A stretch of DNA of 64,000 bases from Nocardia crassostreae (GCF_001613405.1 NZ_BDCH01000044.1:1-64000); one strand, 5' to 3'; shown: positions 43,649 through 52,760, counted from the first letter of the stretch. Translations and numbers: made by a program. The notes: generated by a model not told the origin, from the sequence alone.

Positions 43649-44860
43649 ATGAAGAACGAGCGAATTCTGATTTCCGGGGCGGGCATCGCGGGGCAGACGG
43701 TGGCGTACTGGCTGGCGCGCCACGGGTTCCGGCCGACCATTGTCGAACGGGCGGCGCAGCTGTCCCGCGGCGGGCAGGGCGTCGACATTCGCGGTCAGGC
43801 GATCGCGGTCGCCGAGCGAATAGACATCATGGCGCGAGCGCGGGCGAGCGCCATGCGCACCGCCGGACTGCACTACGTGGATGCGGCGGGCCGCGAGATC
43901 GCCCGGGTCGATATGCGCCGCATTCAGGAGAAGTACGACACCGCCGATGTCGAGATCATGCGCGGCGACCTCGTGCACATCCTGCACGACGTCACATCCG
44001 GCCAGGTCGAATACCTTTTCGGCGATTCCATTACCGCCCTCGATCAGGACACCGACGGCGTCACGGTCACCTTCGACCGCTCCCCCGCCCGCCGATTCGA
44101 TCTGGTGATCGGCGCGGACGGCCTGCACTCCACGGTGCGCCGCCTCGCCTTCGGCCCGGAACGCGAATTCGTCCACCACATGCGTCACTACTTCGCCTTC
44201 TCCGACGCCGATCCCCGCCTCGGCGACAACGGCTGGATGACAATGTTCAACACCCCCGGCCAGATGGCAGGCATCTACAACTCGGCCACCTCCCCCGAAG
44301 CCAAGGCCTACTTCATCTTCCGCAGCCCCGAACTCGACATCGACCATCGCGACCCGGAATCAGTCCGCGCCGTCCCGACCAAGCAGTACGCCCCCGAAAC
44401 CGCCTGGCACGTCCCACAACTCCTGGCCGCAGCCCTAGCCGACCCGGACCTCTACTTCGACGCCCTAGCCCAAGTCCACCTCCCCACCTGGTCCACCGAC
44501 CGCATAGCCCTCGTCGGCGACGCCGCCTACTGCGCCTCCCCCGCCTCCGGCGCAGGCGCCGAACTCTCCCTCCTCGGCGCCTACCACCTGGCAGGCGCCC
44601 TCGCCGCCGCGAACGGCAACCACAACACCGCCTACCCCCACTACGAACAAGCCCTCCGCCCCCTCGTAACCACGAAACAAAAAATAGGCCCGAACCTCCG
44701 CCTAATGGTCCCGAAGTCCCGCCTCGGAATAACCCTCCGCAACACCATGACCCGCCTCCCCCTCCTCGTACCCCTAGCAGGCATGGAACGCATCATGTCC
44801 CCCAAATCCACCCCACCCCTCCCCCACTACCCACACCCAACCCCCACCCGCTGCCCCTGA
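43649..44860 (+). CDS. FAD-dependent monooxygenase (TetX/PHBH-like)
   Basis: A 403-residue single-component flavin hydroxylase. It has ISGAGIAGQTVAYWLARHG (GxGxxG FAD loop, about residues 8-20), the DG motif in VIGADGLHSTVRR and the GD motif in IALVGDAAYCASPASGAGAELS. TetX-like enzymes hydroxylate aromatic drugs or metabolites. Substrate unknown; divergent TetR control suggests a xenobiotic. ATG 43649 fits the Rossmann start; a TTG six codons upstream is possible. The last 40 residues are Pro/Thr-rich and weakly conserved. Confidence 0.83.
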   Translation: MKNERILISGAGIAGQTVAYWLARHGFRPTIVERAAQLSRGGQGVDIRGQAIAVAERIDIMARARASAMRTAGLHYVDAAGREIARVDMRRIQEKYDTADVEIMRGDLVHILHDVTSGQVEYLFGDSITALDQDTDGVTVTFDRSPARRFDLVIGADGLHSTVRRLAFGPEREFVHHMRHYFAFSDADPRLGDNGWMTMFNTPGQMAGIYNSATSPEAKAYFIFRSPELDIDHRDPESVRAVPTKQYAPETAWHVPQLLAAALADPDLYFDALAQVHLPTWSTDRIALVGDAAYCASPASGAGAELSLLGAYHLAGALAAANGNHNTAYPHYEQALRPLVTTKQKIGPNLRLMVPKSRLGITLRNTMTRLPLLVPLAGMERIMSPKSTPPLPHYPHPTPTRCP

Positions 44861-44867
44861 CCCGAGC

Positions 44868-44914
44868 ATGTAATGGTGCAGGCGAATCACGAGAAGCCCC
44901 CTGCACCACTACAT
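44868..44914 (+). terminator. Hairpin downstream of the monooxygenase gene
   Basis: ATGTAATGGTGCAGG (44868-44882) and CCTGCACCACTACAT (44900-44914) pair with one mismatch. It starts eight bases after the stop and is probably the terminator. Confidence 0.6.
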
Positions 44915-44987
44915 TGGCCCGCTTGGAGTTGGTTAGACTGTGCTGCAACGGCCCCCACCACTCCGGCCCCTCGTGGGTCATAACTGG

Positions 44988-45039
44988 CCGCAGGCTGCAA
45001 TGATCCGCGCGGCGTCGTGCGGATCATTGGAACCTGCGG
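44988..45039 (-). terminator. Long two-part hairpin in the convergent gap
   Basis: CAATGATCCGC (44998-45008) pairs perfectly with GCGGATCATTG (45019-45029), and the outer CCGCAGG/CCTGCGG (44988-44994 with 45033-45039) extends it across an internal loop. It lies 17 bases beyond the stop of the frameshifted minus-strand gene and probably terminates it. The 73 bases between this and the previous hairpin show nothing else. Confidence 0.6.
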
Positions 45040-45055
45040 AATCAGATGGGGGCGT

Positions 45056-45444
45056 TCAGGCTTCATCACCATCCCAGGGGTAGTCCCAGCTGTTCGGCGG
45101 GGTGTCGACTACGCCCGAGGCGAGCAGATCCTGGGATGTGAAGGTCTTTTCGACTTGCTCGGCTATCAGGATGCGGAGCAGGTTTTCCAGGATGTCGAGG
45201 TGGGCTGCGCGGGATTCCGCGTGCAGGTCGGTGATTCGCTGTGTCGCGGTGTGGACTTCGGCACCGGGGTGGCCGGATTCGTCCAGGGTCTTGATCAACA
45301 GACCGGCTTCGAGGTAGCTCGCGTATGGATGGCTCAGGGCCAGGCAGGACCGGACGGTATTGCGGATGCCTGCGCGAGCAGGTACGCCTCGGCGAGGTCG
45401 CGGGTACCGTAGGTGCGTTGGCCGGGCCGGTTCTCGGTGGTCAC
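45056..45444 (-). pseudogene. Frameshifted gene for a small helical protein of unknown function
   Basis: From GTG 45444 the frame reads TTENRPGQRTYGTRDLAEAYLLAQA, then drifts to a stop at 45334-45336. From the same point another frame continues IRNTVRSCLALSHPYASYLEAG and then LLIKTLDESGHPG to DYPWDGDEA and a stop at 45056. Restoring one base near 45368 (GCG CAG GC-N ATC) joins the two into a 129-residue protein. It is mainly helical and I do not recognise its family. The downstream part alone would start at a TTG (45298). It is convergent with the monooxygenase gene and 41 bases upstream of the SMP-30-like gene's end. Confidence 0.6.
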
Positions 45445-45485
45445 GCCGCGACAGTAGACAGGGTCGGGGGCGTAGAGCGAGCCGA

Positions 45486-46481
45486 TTATGGGATGTGGGT
45501 GATGGCTATGGCGGATTCGACGAGGCTGCCTAGGTAGAGGGTGCCGTGGTGTTCGGCTACGGAGGTGACGAGAGCGTAGTCGGTGCCTTCGCGTTGGAGG
45601 TCGTGGACGGGGGTGCCGGTGAAGTCGAAGGCCATGGCCCAGGCGGTGCGGGCGGGTTTGGGGCGGAGGGGTTCGGGCATGGCCCAGGTCAGCTGGCGGA
45701 GGATGCCGGGGAGGGGGAGCAGGGTGTCCAGCAAGGGGTTTCGGGGGGTGACCAGGGAGACCCAGATCAGGTTGTCGGTGCCGAGGTACACGTTGTCGGG
45801 GCAGCCAGGGAGGTTTTCGATCAGGGGGTCGTGGGTGCCTGCGTTCGGGCCGGTCAGCCAGTAGCGGGTGAGGCGGTAGGCGGCGGTTTCGGCTACCACG
45901 AGGCAGGAGCCGTCGGGGGCCAGGACCACGCCATTCGCGAAATCCAGGTTGTCGACGAGGGTTTCGATGGCGCCGTCGGGGTGGCGGCGGAAGAGGCGGC
46001 CGGTGCCGGAGTGTTCGAGGATGTCGCCCATCCACTGTTTCAAGGGCCAGCGGCGGGTGGATTCGGAGAAGTAGATGGTGCCGTCGGCCGCGGCGACGAC
46101 ATTGCTGGGGAAGGTGAGGGGTTGGCCGTCGACTTCGGTGGCGAGCACCTCGATCGTGCCGCCGGGTTTGTCCAGGCGGAGCAGGCCGCATTCGGCATCG
46201 CAGATCAGGAGCGAGCCATCGGGTTCGGCGTGCAGGCCTAGGGGGCGGCCGCCGGTGTGGGCGATCTGTTCCACCGTGCCGATGCCGGGGTCGACGGCCA
46301 GGATGGCGCCGTTCTCGATGCCGGTGAGAACGCGGCCGTCGGCGGCCACCACGACGTCTTCGGGTGCGATGCCGGGCAATTCGATGCGGCGTAGGTCGGG
46401 CATGGGTGGGATGCTGCGGGTTTCGCGGGCCCGGGGCGTGGCCTTGGGCGGCGTCCAGCGGCGCGGCTGCATCTTCGGCAT
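45486..46481 (-). CDS. SMP-30/strictosidine-synthase-like beta-propeller protein
   Basis: A 331-residue six-bladed propeller, as in gluconolactonases and strictosidine synthase-like hydrolases. Repeating blade motifs are VVVAADGRVLTGIENGAI, GLHAEPDGSLLICDAECGLL, FPSNVVAAADGTIYFSEST and ANGVVLAPDGSCLVVAET, and the metal site residue N in PDNVYLGTDNLIWVS is present. It probably hydrolyses a lactone or ester. No signal peptide. The start (ATG 46481) is least certain because the first 30 residues are Arg/Pro-rich; downstream methionines are alternatives. Confidence 0.82.
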   Translation of the reverse strand: MPKMQPRRWTPPKATPRARETRSIPPMPDLRRIELPGIAPEDVVVAADGRVLTGIENGAILAVDPGIGTVEQIAHTGGRPLGLHAEPDGSLLICDAECGLLRLDKPGGTIEVLATEVDGQPLTFPSNVVAAADGTIYFSESTRRWPLKQWMGDILEHSGTGRLFRRHPDGAIETLVDNLDFANGVVLAPDGSCLVVAETAAYRLTRYWLTGPNAGTHDPLIENLPGCPDNVYLGTDNLIWVSLVTPRNPLLDTLLPLPGILRQLTWAMPEPLRPKPARTAWAMAFDFTGTPVHDLQREGTDYALVTSVAEHHGTLYLGSLVESAIAITHIP

Positions 46482-46495
46482 GACCCACGGTAACG

Positions 46496-46837
46496 CTAGG
46501 CGGGGACCGGCTTTTCGGTGTTTCGCAGGAGAAGTACGGCCGTCGCCAGGTAGATGGCGACTATGACCAGGTTGAGGATGCCCTGCGGGGTCTCGCCGTG
46601 ATCGAAGCGATCGATGGCGGCCACGGTGATGACGCCCGCGCCGAAGAGAAAACCCGAGGTCAAGGCCGAGAGGGCGAAACGCGCGGGCAGGGCGGCGGCG
46701 ATCAGGAGGAACAGGGAAAAGGCGGCGTCCGGCAGGGCGAAGATATTGTCGGCGCGATAGTCGGGATTGAGGGCCAGGGCGGCGAGCAGTCACAGGCTGA
46801 CGGGGACGGCGACGATTCGGGCGAGCTGGATCGGCAT
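46496..46837 (-). pseudogene. Small membrane protein gene with an in-frame TGA
   Basis: The frame opens MPIQLARIVAVPVSL, meets TGA at 46790-46792 (codon 16), then continues LLAALALNPDYRADNIFALP, with hydrophobic segments AAFSLFLLIAAALPARFALSAL, GFLFGAGVITVAAIDRF and NLVIVAIYLATAVLLLR, to a stop at 46496. There is no other start until well into the second half, so the first helix needs the codon read through. TGG to TGA is the simplest change. The full 113-residue protein would have four membrane spans. I do not know its family. It is divergent from the HD-domain gene. Confidence 0.65.
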
Positions 46838-46979
46838 ATCGACTCCAAGGCGAAAACCATTGTCTGGGAACAGAATTTCCGAGCTCCGGAATCGCGGCAA
46901 CTCGGACACCCGACCGAGTGGCGAAGGGCACCGGGCACAGGGACTTTTGCCAGGGGCAAGAGTTCGGCACACTGCGTGA

Positions 46980-47606
46980 ATGGGGACAAAGCTCGAAACA
47001 GTATTGCTGGACCGCTGGGCGGAGCTGGCCGGGCCGATGGCGCGGGCGGTCGGGGAGGATCTAGTACGCCGCTACAGCGAACCGCACCGCCGCTACCACA
47101 CCGTCGACCACCTGGCCGCCATGCTGGCGGTCATCGACGACCTGGCCGCGGACGCCACCGATATCGACGCGGTCCGCTACGCCGCCTTCTTCCACGACGC
47201 CGTCTACGCCGTGGACCGCGCCGACAACGAGGAACGCAGCGCGGAATTGGCGGAGACAGTGCTCCCGGCGCTCGGCGTCACCCCCGCGACGGTCGCCGAA
47301 GTCGCGCGGTTGGTCCGCCTCACCTCGGGGCATCACCCCGACCCCGCCGACCGCAACGGCGGCGTGCTCTGCGACGCCGACCTGGCCATCCTGGCCGCCG
47401 ACGAATCCGCCTATGCCACATACACATCCGCGGTACGCGCCGAATACGCCCACGTCCCCGACGACCTGTTCCGCAAGGGCCGCGCCGCAGTGCTACAGGG
47501 TCTGATGCAACAGCAGCACCTGTTCCGCACCCCCATCGCGCGCTCCCGCTACGAGGCCGCCGCCCGCGCCAACCTCACCCGAGAACTGGCAACCCTTACC
47601 GAATAG
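46980..47606 (+). CDS. HD-domain metal-dependent phosphohydrolase-like protein
   Basis: A 208-residue HD-superfamily protein. The pattern RRYHTVDHLAAMLAVIDDL, then FFHDAVYAVDRADNEERSAELA (the HD pair), and later LTSGHHPDP with CDADLAILAADESAYATY, matches a family of putative metal-dependent HD phosphohydrolases found in many bacteria. Substrate unknown. It starts at ATG 46980 and stands alone. Confidence 0.82.
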   Translation: MGTKLETVLLDRWAELAGPMARAVGEDLVRRYSEPHRRYHTVDHLAAMLAVIDDLAADATDIDAVRYAAFFHDAVYAVDRADNEERSAELAETVLPALGVTPATVAEVARLVRLTSGHHPDPADRNGGVLCDADLAILAADESAYATYTSAVRAEYAHVPDDLFRKGRAAVLQGLMQQQHLFRTPIARSRYEAAARANLTRELATLTE

Positions 47607-47677
47607 CCCGGACGCACTTCCACGGTGCGCTGGTGGCGGGGCGGACGGCTCTCTGCCACCGGCGCGGCGGGGGCCGA

Positions 47678-49063
47678 TTACAGGAGTTTGGTGGCGCCGG
47701 TGAGGACTGTGCGGAGGATTTGTTCGATTTCGGTGAATTGGGTGTGGTCGCAGATGAGTGGGGGTGCGAATTGGATGACGGGTTCGGCGCGGTCGTCGGT
47801 GCGGCAGTGGAGGCCGTTGGCGAAGAGTTCCTTGGAGATGTGGTCGCGGAGGACTCGGGTGGATTCTTCGGGAGTGAAGCGTTCTCGGGTGGACTTGTCT
47901 TTGACCAGTTCGACGGCCCAGAAGTAGCCTGCGCCACGGACTTCGCCGACGATGGGGAGGTCGGCGAGCTTTTCCAGGGTGGCGCGGAAGAGGTCTTCGT
48001 TGGCGCGGACGTGGCCGTAGAGGTCTTCGTTCTCCATGATGTCGAGGTTGGCGAGGGCTACGGCGCAGCCTACGGGGTTGCCGCCGTAGGTGGAGCCGTG
48101 CATGAACGGGACGTCCTGGCGCTGGAAGGGTTCCATCAGTTTGTCGCTGATCAGGACTGCGCCTAGGGGGGCGTAGCCGGAGGTCAGGCCCTTGGCGGTG
48201 GTGATGATGTCGGGCTGGTAGCCGAAACGCTGTGCGCCGAAGGCGTATCCGAGGCGGCCGAAGGCGCAGATGACCTCGTCGGAGACCAGCAGGACATTGT
48301 GGCGGTCGCAGATTTCGCGCACGCGCTGGAAGTAGCCGGGCGGCGGGACGAAACAGCCGCCGGTGTTCTGCACGGGTTCGAGGAAGACGGCGGCGACGGT
48401 CTCCGGACCTTCGAAGAGGATCGCCTCCTCGATGCGGTCGGCGGCCCACAATCCGTAGGCGTCGTAGTCGTCGGTGTGCTCGGTGGCCCGGTAGAAGTTG
48501 GTGTTGGGCACCCGCTGGGTGCTGGGCACCAGCGGCTCGAAAGGCGCTTTCGCGCTCGGAATTCCGGTGATCGACAGCGCGCCCAGCGATGTGCCGTGAT
48601 ACGCCATCGACCGGCTGATCACCTTGTGCTTGGTGGGCTCCCCCGCCAGCTTGAAGTACTGGCGCGCGAGTTTCCATGCGGTTTCCACAGATTCGCCGCC
48701 GCTCACGGTGAAGAACACGCGGTTCAGGTCCCCGGGCGCGGACGCCGCCAGCCGGTCGGCGAGTTCGATGGCCGGAGGATGCCCGTACCCCCACAGCGGG
48801 AAATACGACAGCTCCATCATCTGCTTGGCGGCCGCCTGCGCCAGCTCCGCGCGCCCGTGCCCGACCTGCACCGCGAACAGGCCCGCCAATCCGTCGAGAT
48901 AGCGCTTACCGCTCGCATCGAACAGGTAGGCCCCTTCACCCCGGACGATGACGGGTGCTTCGGTCTCGTCGCGCCCGTTGTGATTGGTGAAGTGCATCCA
49001 CAGGTGGTCGCGCAGGACGCGGGAGGCGTCGGCGACGGGTCTGGATTCGGCGGTGGCAGTCAT
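47678..49063 (-). CDS. Class III PLP-dependent aminotransferase (putrescine/beta-alanine:pyruvate type)
   Basis: A 461-residue fold-type I transaminase. The PLP lysine is K291 in DIITTAKGLTSGYAPLGAV; LLVSDEVICAFGRLG has the Asp partner; SRSMAYHGTSLGALSI the Tyr/His. The end (FAPPLICDHTQFTEIEQILR) resembles putrescine-pyruvate aminotransferases (SpuC) and beta-alanine transaminases. It lies directly downstream of an Lrp regulator, and the gap carries two boxes matching the ald promoter box, so it is likely coregulated with alanine dehydrogenase. An alanine-producing transaminase feeding Ald would fit. Confidence 0.86.
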   Translation of the reverse strand: MTATAESRPVADASRVLRDHLWMHFTNHNGRDETEAPVIVRGEGAYLFDASGKRYLDGLAGLFAVQVGHGRAELAQAAAKQMMELSYFPLWGYGHPPAIELADRLAASAPGDLNRVFFTVSGGESVETAWKLARQYFKLAGEPTKHKVISRSMAYHGTSLGALSITGIPSAKAPFEPLVPSTQRVPNTNFYRATEHTDDYDAYGLWAADRIEEAILFEGPETVAAVFLEPVQNTGGCFVPPPGYFQRVREICDRHNVLLVSDEVICAFGRLGYAFGAQRFGYQPDIITTAKGLTSGYAPLGAVLISDKLMEPFQRQDVPFMHGSTYGGNPVGCAVALANLDIMENEDLYGHVRANEDLFRATLEKLADLPIVGEVRGAGYFWAVELVKDKSTRERFTPEESTRVLRDHISKELFANGLHCRTDDRAEPVIQFAPPLICDHTQFTEIEQILRTVLTGATKLL

Positions 49064-49119
49064 TGCGGGACTCCTCGAAGTAGGACTTGCTTCGGTTATC
49101 CCACAGTTTCAGCATCTCA

Positions 49120-49169
49120 GCAACCGATTTCGTTGTTTCAAGATTGTGAGCTACGGATTTCGTTGCGAA
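49120..49169 (+). promoter_or_regulatory. Two Lrp-type boxes ahead of the aminotransferase
   Basis: GCAACCGATTTCGTTG (49120-49135) and a related CGGATTTCGTTGCGAA (about 49154-49169) lie between the lrp stop and the aminotransferase start. The first is the exact reverse complement of the box in the ald promoter at 49746-49761. The pair spacing is about 33 bases (three turns), as expected of Lrp octamer sites. Confidence 0.7.
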
Positions 49170-49170
49170 G

Positions 49171-49656
49171 TCAGCGGGTGCCCCACTTGTAGGTATGCTT
49201 GCGCAATTTCAGGTAGACCATGATCTCCGCATGCCGCACCCCGGCCAGCGCCCGAATGCGCGTGGAGACCAGATCCAGCAGCGCCTCGTCGTCGGGGCAG
49301 ACCGCCTCGCACAGCACGTCGTAGCGCCCCGCGCACACCACCACGTAGTTGATCTCGTCGATGGCGGCCAGCGCATCGGCCACCGGCTGCACCTGCCCGT
49401 CCACCGTCACCGCGATCATGGCCTGCCGAAACAACCCCACCTGCAAGGGATCCGTGACCGCCACGATCTGGATGACCCCCGCGTCGGCGAGCTTCTGCAC
49501 CCGCTGCCGCACCGCCGCCTCGGACAGCCCGACCGCCTTGCCGATGGTCGCGTAGGCGCGCCGCCCGCCCTCCTGCAACTGGGCGATGATCCGCTTGGAG
49601 ATATCATCGAGCACCGGGGTGCCCTTGCCGGAATTCAGATCGCTCACCCTGGTCAT
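49171..49656 (-). CDS. Lrp/AsnC family regulator (AldR-like)
   Basis: A 161-residue feast/famine regulator: HTH at residues 17-48 (LDDISKRIIAQLQEGGRRAYATI with LSEAAVRQRVQKLADAGVI) and an RAM effector domain (VVCAGRYDVLCEAVCPDDEALL). In M. tuberculosis an Lrp protein, AldR (Rv2779c), lies divergent from ald (Rv2780) and controls it in response to amino acids; this pair matches. It stands upstream of the aminotransferase on the same strand. GTG and ATG choices near the start are uncertain. Confidence 0.87.
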   Translation of the reverse strand: MTRVSDLNSGKGTPVLDDISKRIIAQLQEGGRRAYATIGKAVGLSEAAVRQRVQKLADAGVIQIVAVTDPLQVGLFRQAMIAVTVDGQVQPVADALAAIDEINYVVVCAGRYDVLCEAVCPDDEALLDLVSTRIRALAGVRHAEIMVYLKLRKHTYKWGTR

Positions 49657-49744
49657 CCTTGCGCAAACCCGCGCGCGCCAACAACCGGAAGCGCTCGGCG
49701 CGGCGAGTCATCAAGATCGTTTTGCGTGGTTTGACACATTTCTT

Positions 49745-49764
49745 GCAACGAAATCGGTTGCGAA
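49745..49764 (+). promoter_or_regulatory. Lrp-type box in the ald/lrp divergent promoter
   Basis: The 16-mer CAACGAAATCGGTTGC at 49746-49761 is the reverse complement of the box at 49120-49135. It is about 100 bases before the ald start and 90 before lrp, in the correct place for autoregulation and for control of ald. Confidence 0.7.
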
Positions 49765-49856
49765 CATCGCTTGACGGTACTGATTCAGTCGCCGAGGCTC
49801 GAAGGTATCCACACTCATCGCGTCTGCGAATCGCGGTCATCGAAAGGCGAGCAACC

Positions 49857-50969
49857 GTGAAAGTAGGCATCCCGCGCGAGCTCACCACCCAGGAGTATCG
49901 CGTCGCCGTCACCCCATCCGGCGTGGCCGAGCTGACCCGCCGCGGCCACCGCGTCCTCATCGAGACGGGCGCAGGAATCGGATCCGCCATCCCGGATACC
50001 GAATTCGAAGCCGCCGGGGCCCGCATCCTGCCCACCCCCGCGGAAATCTGGGCCGCCGATCTGATTCTCAAGGTCAAGGAGCCCATCGAAGCCGAATACG
50101 AGCGCCTGCGCCCGGACCAGACCCTGTTCACCTACCTGCATCTGGCGGCCTCCCGGGCATGCACCGAGGCGCTGCTGGAACGCAAGGTCACCGCCATCGC
50201 CTACGAAACCGTGCAACTGCCCGACGGTTCGCTCCCGCTGCTCTCCCCCATGAGCGAGGTCGCCGGACGCCTGGCCGCGCAGGTCGGGGCCTATCACCTG
50301 ATGTCCCCCTTCGGTGGCCGCGGCGTCCTGCCCGGCGGCGTGCCCGGAGTGGGCGCGGCCACGGTCGTGGTCATCGGCGGCGGCGTCGCTGGCGAAAACG
50401 CCGCCGTCATCGCCGCCGGAATGCGCGCGGATGTCCGGATTCTCGATGTGAGCGTGCCGCGCCTGCGCGACCTGGATCGCCGCCACGGCGATCGCATGGC
50501 AACCGTGGCCTCGACCGCCCACGCCATCGACGAACAGGTCCGGGCCGCGGACCTGGTGATCGGCGCCGTGCTGGTGCCCGGCGCCCGCGCCCCCTCGCTG
50601 GTCTCCAACGCCCTTGTGGCCCAGATGAAACCGGGCTCGGTCCTGGTGGACATCTCCATCGACCAGGGCGGCTGCTTCGCCGACTCCCACCCCACCACCC
50701 ACGCGGAACCCACCTACCGCGTGCACGATTCGGTGTTCTACTGCGTCGCGAACATGCCCGGCGCGGTGCCCAGCACCTCCACCCGGGCACTGTCCAATGT
50801 GACGCTGCCGTACGCACTCGCCTTGGCGGACAACGGCGCCCGCGAGGCCATGCACGCGGACCCCGCATTGGCCAAGGGCCTGGCCACGATCGAAGGGGAG
50901 CTGGTGAGCGCACCGGTGGCCGAGGCCCACGATCTCCCCGCCATCGCCCTGTCCGACGCGCTATCCTGA
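49857..50969 (+). CDS. ald: L-alanine dehydrogenase
   Basis: A 370-residue NAD-dependent enzyme interconverting alanine and pyruvate plus ammonia. It begins KVGIPRELTTQEYRVAVTP; the pyruvate site is LILKVKEPIEAEYERL with the conserved Lys, and FTYLHLAASRACT with the catalytic His. The Rossmann loop is VVVIGGGVAGENAAVIAAG. GSVLVDISIDQGGCF is a family signature. GTG 49857 gives the normal start. It is divergent from the AldR-like gene. In this island it can recycle alanine made by transamination. Confidence 0.93.
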   Translation: MKVGIPRELTTQEYRVAVTPSGVAELTRRGHRVLIETGAGIGSAIPDTEFEAAGARILPTPAEIWAADLILKVKEPIEAEYERLRPDQTLFTYLHLAASRACTEALLERKVTAIAYETVQLPDGSLPLLSPMSEVAGRLAAQVGAYHLMSPFGGRGVLPGGVPGVGAATVVVIGGGVAGENAAVIAAGMRADVRILDVSVPRLRDLDRRHGDRMATVASTAHAIDEQVRAADLVIGAVLVPGARAPSLVSNALVAQMKPGSVLVDISIDQGGCFADSHPTTHAEPTYRVHDSVFYCVANMPGAVPSTSTRALSNVTLPYALALADNGAREAMHADPALAKGLATIEGELVSAPVAEAHDLPAIALSDALS

Positions 50970-51135
50970 CGACCTTTCGCCGCTCGAAAACGCAGCGTGT
51001 CGAGGACTTCCTCCGCCCGCGTGCGAACCTCGCACCTCACCCCGCGGCCCGCCTGCGCGGCACACCGCCGGTTCGCCATCGCGCGCCGAGCGTGACATGT
51101 GCGCCCCGCGCGCTGGTATCGAAATCTCGCGCGGC

Positions 51136-52596
51136 TCAGGACTTCTGGGCTTCGTCCTGCGCGTGCTGGGCCTGGGCCAGTTGGGCAGGGGTGTAGCGCA
51201 GGGTCAGGGCGAGTACGCCCATGACCGCGGTGCCGAGTGCGCAGACCAGGAGGACGAGGGTGTAACCGCTGCTGAGGGCGTCGATTTGGAGCGGGGTCAT
51301 ATCGGCGACCTTGCCGTTGGTGCCGCCCATGGACAGGGTGCGCGACAGGGCGACCGGGCTGAGCAGGCCCACCGCGAAGGGGGTGCCCATGTTCATGAAC
51401 ATCTGGCCGACCGCGGACAGGGGGCCGATATGGGCCATGTCCACGCCGACCAGGACGCACAGCGGCAGGATCACGATCGCCATGCCGACCGCGAAGCCGA
51501 CCACCGATAGCAGGATCAATAGCGTCGGCAGATACTCCGCGGACGCGTCCAGGGTGGAGCCGAAATACAGCCCGGCCGCCAACAGCGTCGCGGCCCCGGC
51601 CAGTAGCCAGCGCGGCTGCGCGTACTGCACGGCCTTGGACGCCACGCCGGTGCCGACGCCCGCGCCGAGGGTGAACGGGATGCTGGCCAGACCCGCCATG
51701 AGCGGGCTGTAACCGAGCACGTTCTGCAGGAACTGGGCGACGAAGAAGGTCGTCGCGCCCAGCACACCCGAGGCCAGGAAGATCGCGATGAACGAGATCA
51801 CCCGATCCCGGCTGTCGAACAGCGACCACGGCAGCAGCGGGTTCTTCACGTACCGCTCGGCGAAGACGAACACGATCAGCAGCACCAGTCCGCCGATCAG
51901 CGAACCCAGGATGATCGGGCTGTCCCACCCCATCGAGGGCCCCTCGGTCGCACCGAAAACGATTGCGGCACAGGCCGCCGTGCCCAGGATCGCACCGCGC
52001 ACATCCAGGCTGATCCGATGATGCTCGGTATCGCGCAGCTGATAGATCGCGCCGATCACGATGAGAATGCCGATCGGCACATTGATCCAGAAGATCCAGC
52101 GCCAATCCCATTGCGTCAGCGCACCGCCGATCACCAGACCGCCCACCGAGCCGATGCCCACCATGGACCCGAAAATGGCGACCGCCTGATTGCGCGCCGG
52201 ACCCGGCGCGAAAGTGCTGGCCACCAAGGCGAATACGGTCGGCGCGGCAATCGCCGCACCGGTGCCCTGCAGCGCGCGGGCCCCGATCAGCCACGCCTCG
52301 TTCTGCGCCAGCCCGCACAGCGCCGAGGCCAGCGTGAACACCGCGACGCCGAGGATCAGCATGCGGCGGCGGCCGAACGAGTCGCCGAGCCGCCCGCCCA
52401 GCAGCATGAGCCCCGCGAACGGCAGACCATACGCCGTCACGGTCCACGCACTGCCCGCACCGGACAGATTCAAATCGTCCTGCAGCCGCGGCAGCGCCAA
52501 AATCATGACGGTGCCGTCCAGCACCACCATCAACTGCAAACCACTCAGTACAAGGATGGCGAGCCCGAACGCCCGCTTGGTCACCGGATACTGCAT
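51136..52596 (-). CDS. efpA: EfpA-like MFS efflux transporter (DHA2)
   Basis: A 486-residue, 14-segment exporter. Features: VVLDGTVMILALPRLQDDL (TM1), GGRLGDSFGRRRMLILGV (motif A), and GSVGGLVIGGALTQWDWRWIFWINVP in TM5-6. The closing part SMGGTNGKVADMTPLQIDAL and YTPAQLAQAQ agree with EfpA of M. tuberculosis as I recall it. EfpA is essential there and linked to drug resistance and lipid export. Its place before cysG also matches (Rv2846c-Rv2847c). Start ATG 52596 over upstream alternatives because homology begins there. Confidence 0.88.
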   Translation of the reverse strand: MQYPVTKRAFGLAILVLSGLQLMVVLDGTVMILALPRLQDDLNLSGAGSAWTVTAYGLPFAGLMLLGGRLGDSFGRRRMLILGVAVFTLASALCGLAQNEAWLIGARALQGTGAAIAAPTVFALVASTFAPGPARNQAVAIFGSMVGIGSVGGLVIGGALTQWDWRWIFWINVPIGILIVIGAIYQLRDTEHHRISLDVRGAILGTAACAAIVFGATEGPSMGWDSPIILGSLIGGLVLLIVFVFAERYVKNPLLPWSLFDSRDRVISFIAIFLASGVLGATTFFVAQFLQNVLGYSPLMAGLASIPFTLGAGVGTGVASKAVQYAQPRWLLAGAATLLAAGLYFGSTLDASAEYLPTLLILLSVVGFAVGMAIVILPLCVLVGVDMAHIGPLSAVGQMFMNMGTPFAVGLLSPVALSRTLSMGGTNGKVADMTPLQIDALSSGYTLVLLVCALGTAVMGVLALTLRYTPAQLAQAQHAQDEAQKS

Positions 52597-52697
52597 CGTC
52601 GCAGCGGGGTTCTCGAGCACCCCGCCACTGTAGTGGATGCCTCCCCCACGCCCCTCCCCCTCACTCGCCACCCCACGCCGCGACTGGTCATGCGATC

Positions 52698-52750
52698 ACC
52701 GGGAACTGGTGGCGGCGTTCGCCGAGTAGCTCCCGCCACCAGTTCCCGGT
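52698..52750 (-). terminator. Terminator after cysG
   Basis: ACCGGGAACTGGTGGCGG (52698-52715) and CCGCCACCAGTTCCCGGT (52733-52750) form a perfect 18-bp stem, the strongest in the window. It lies 11 bases beyond the cysG stop. Confidence 0.85.
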
Positions 52751-52760
52751 CGACGATGTT

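Noticed and set aside
44915..44987. Possible tRNA or small RNA between two hairpins
   Set aside because: No cloverleaf can be drawn and there is no T-loop GTTCGA motif. The hairpins are placed as terminators for the two converging genes.
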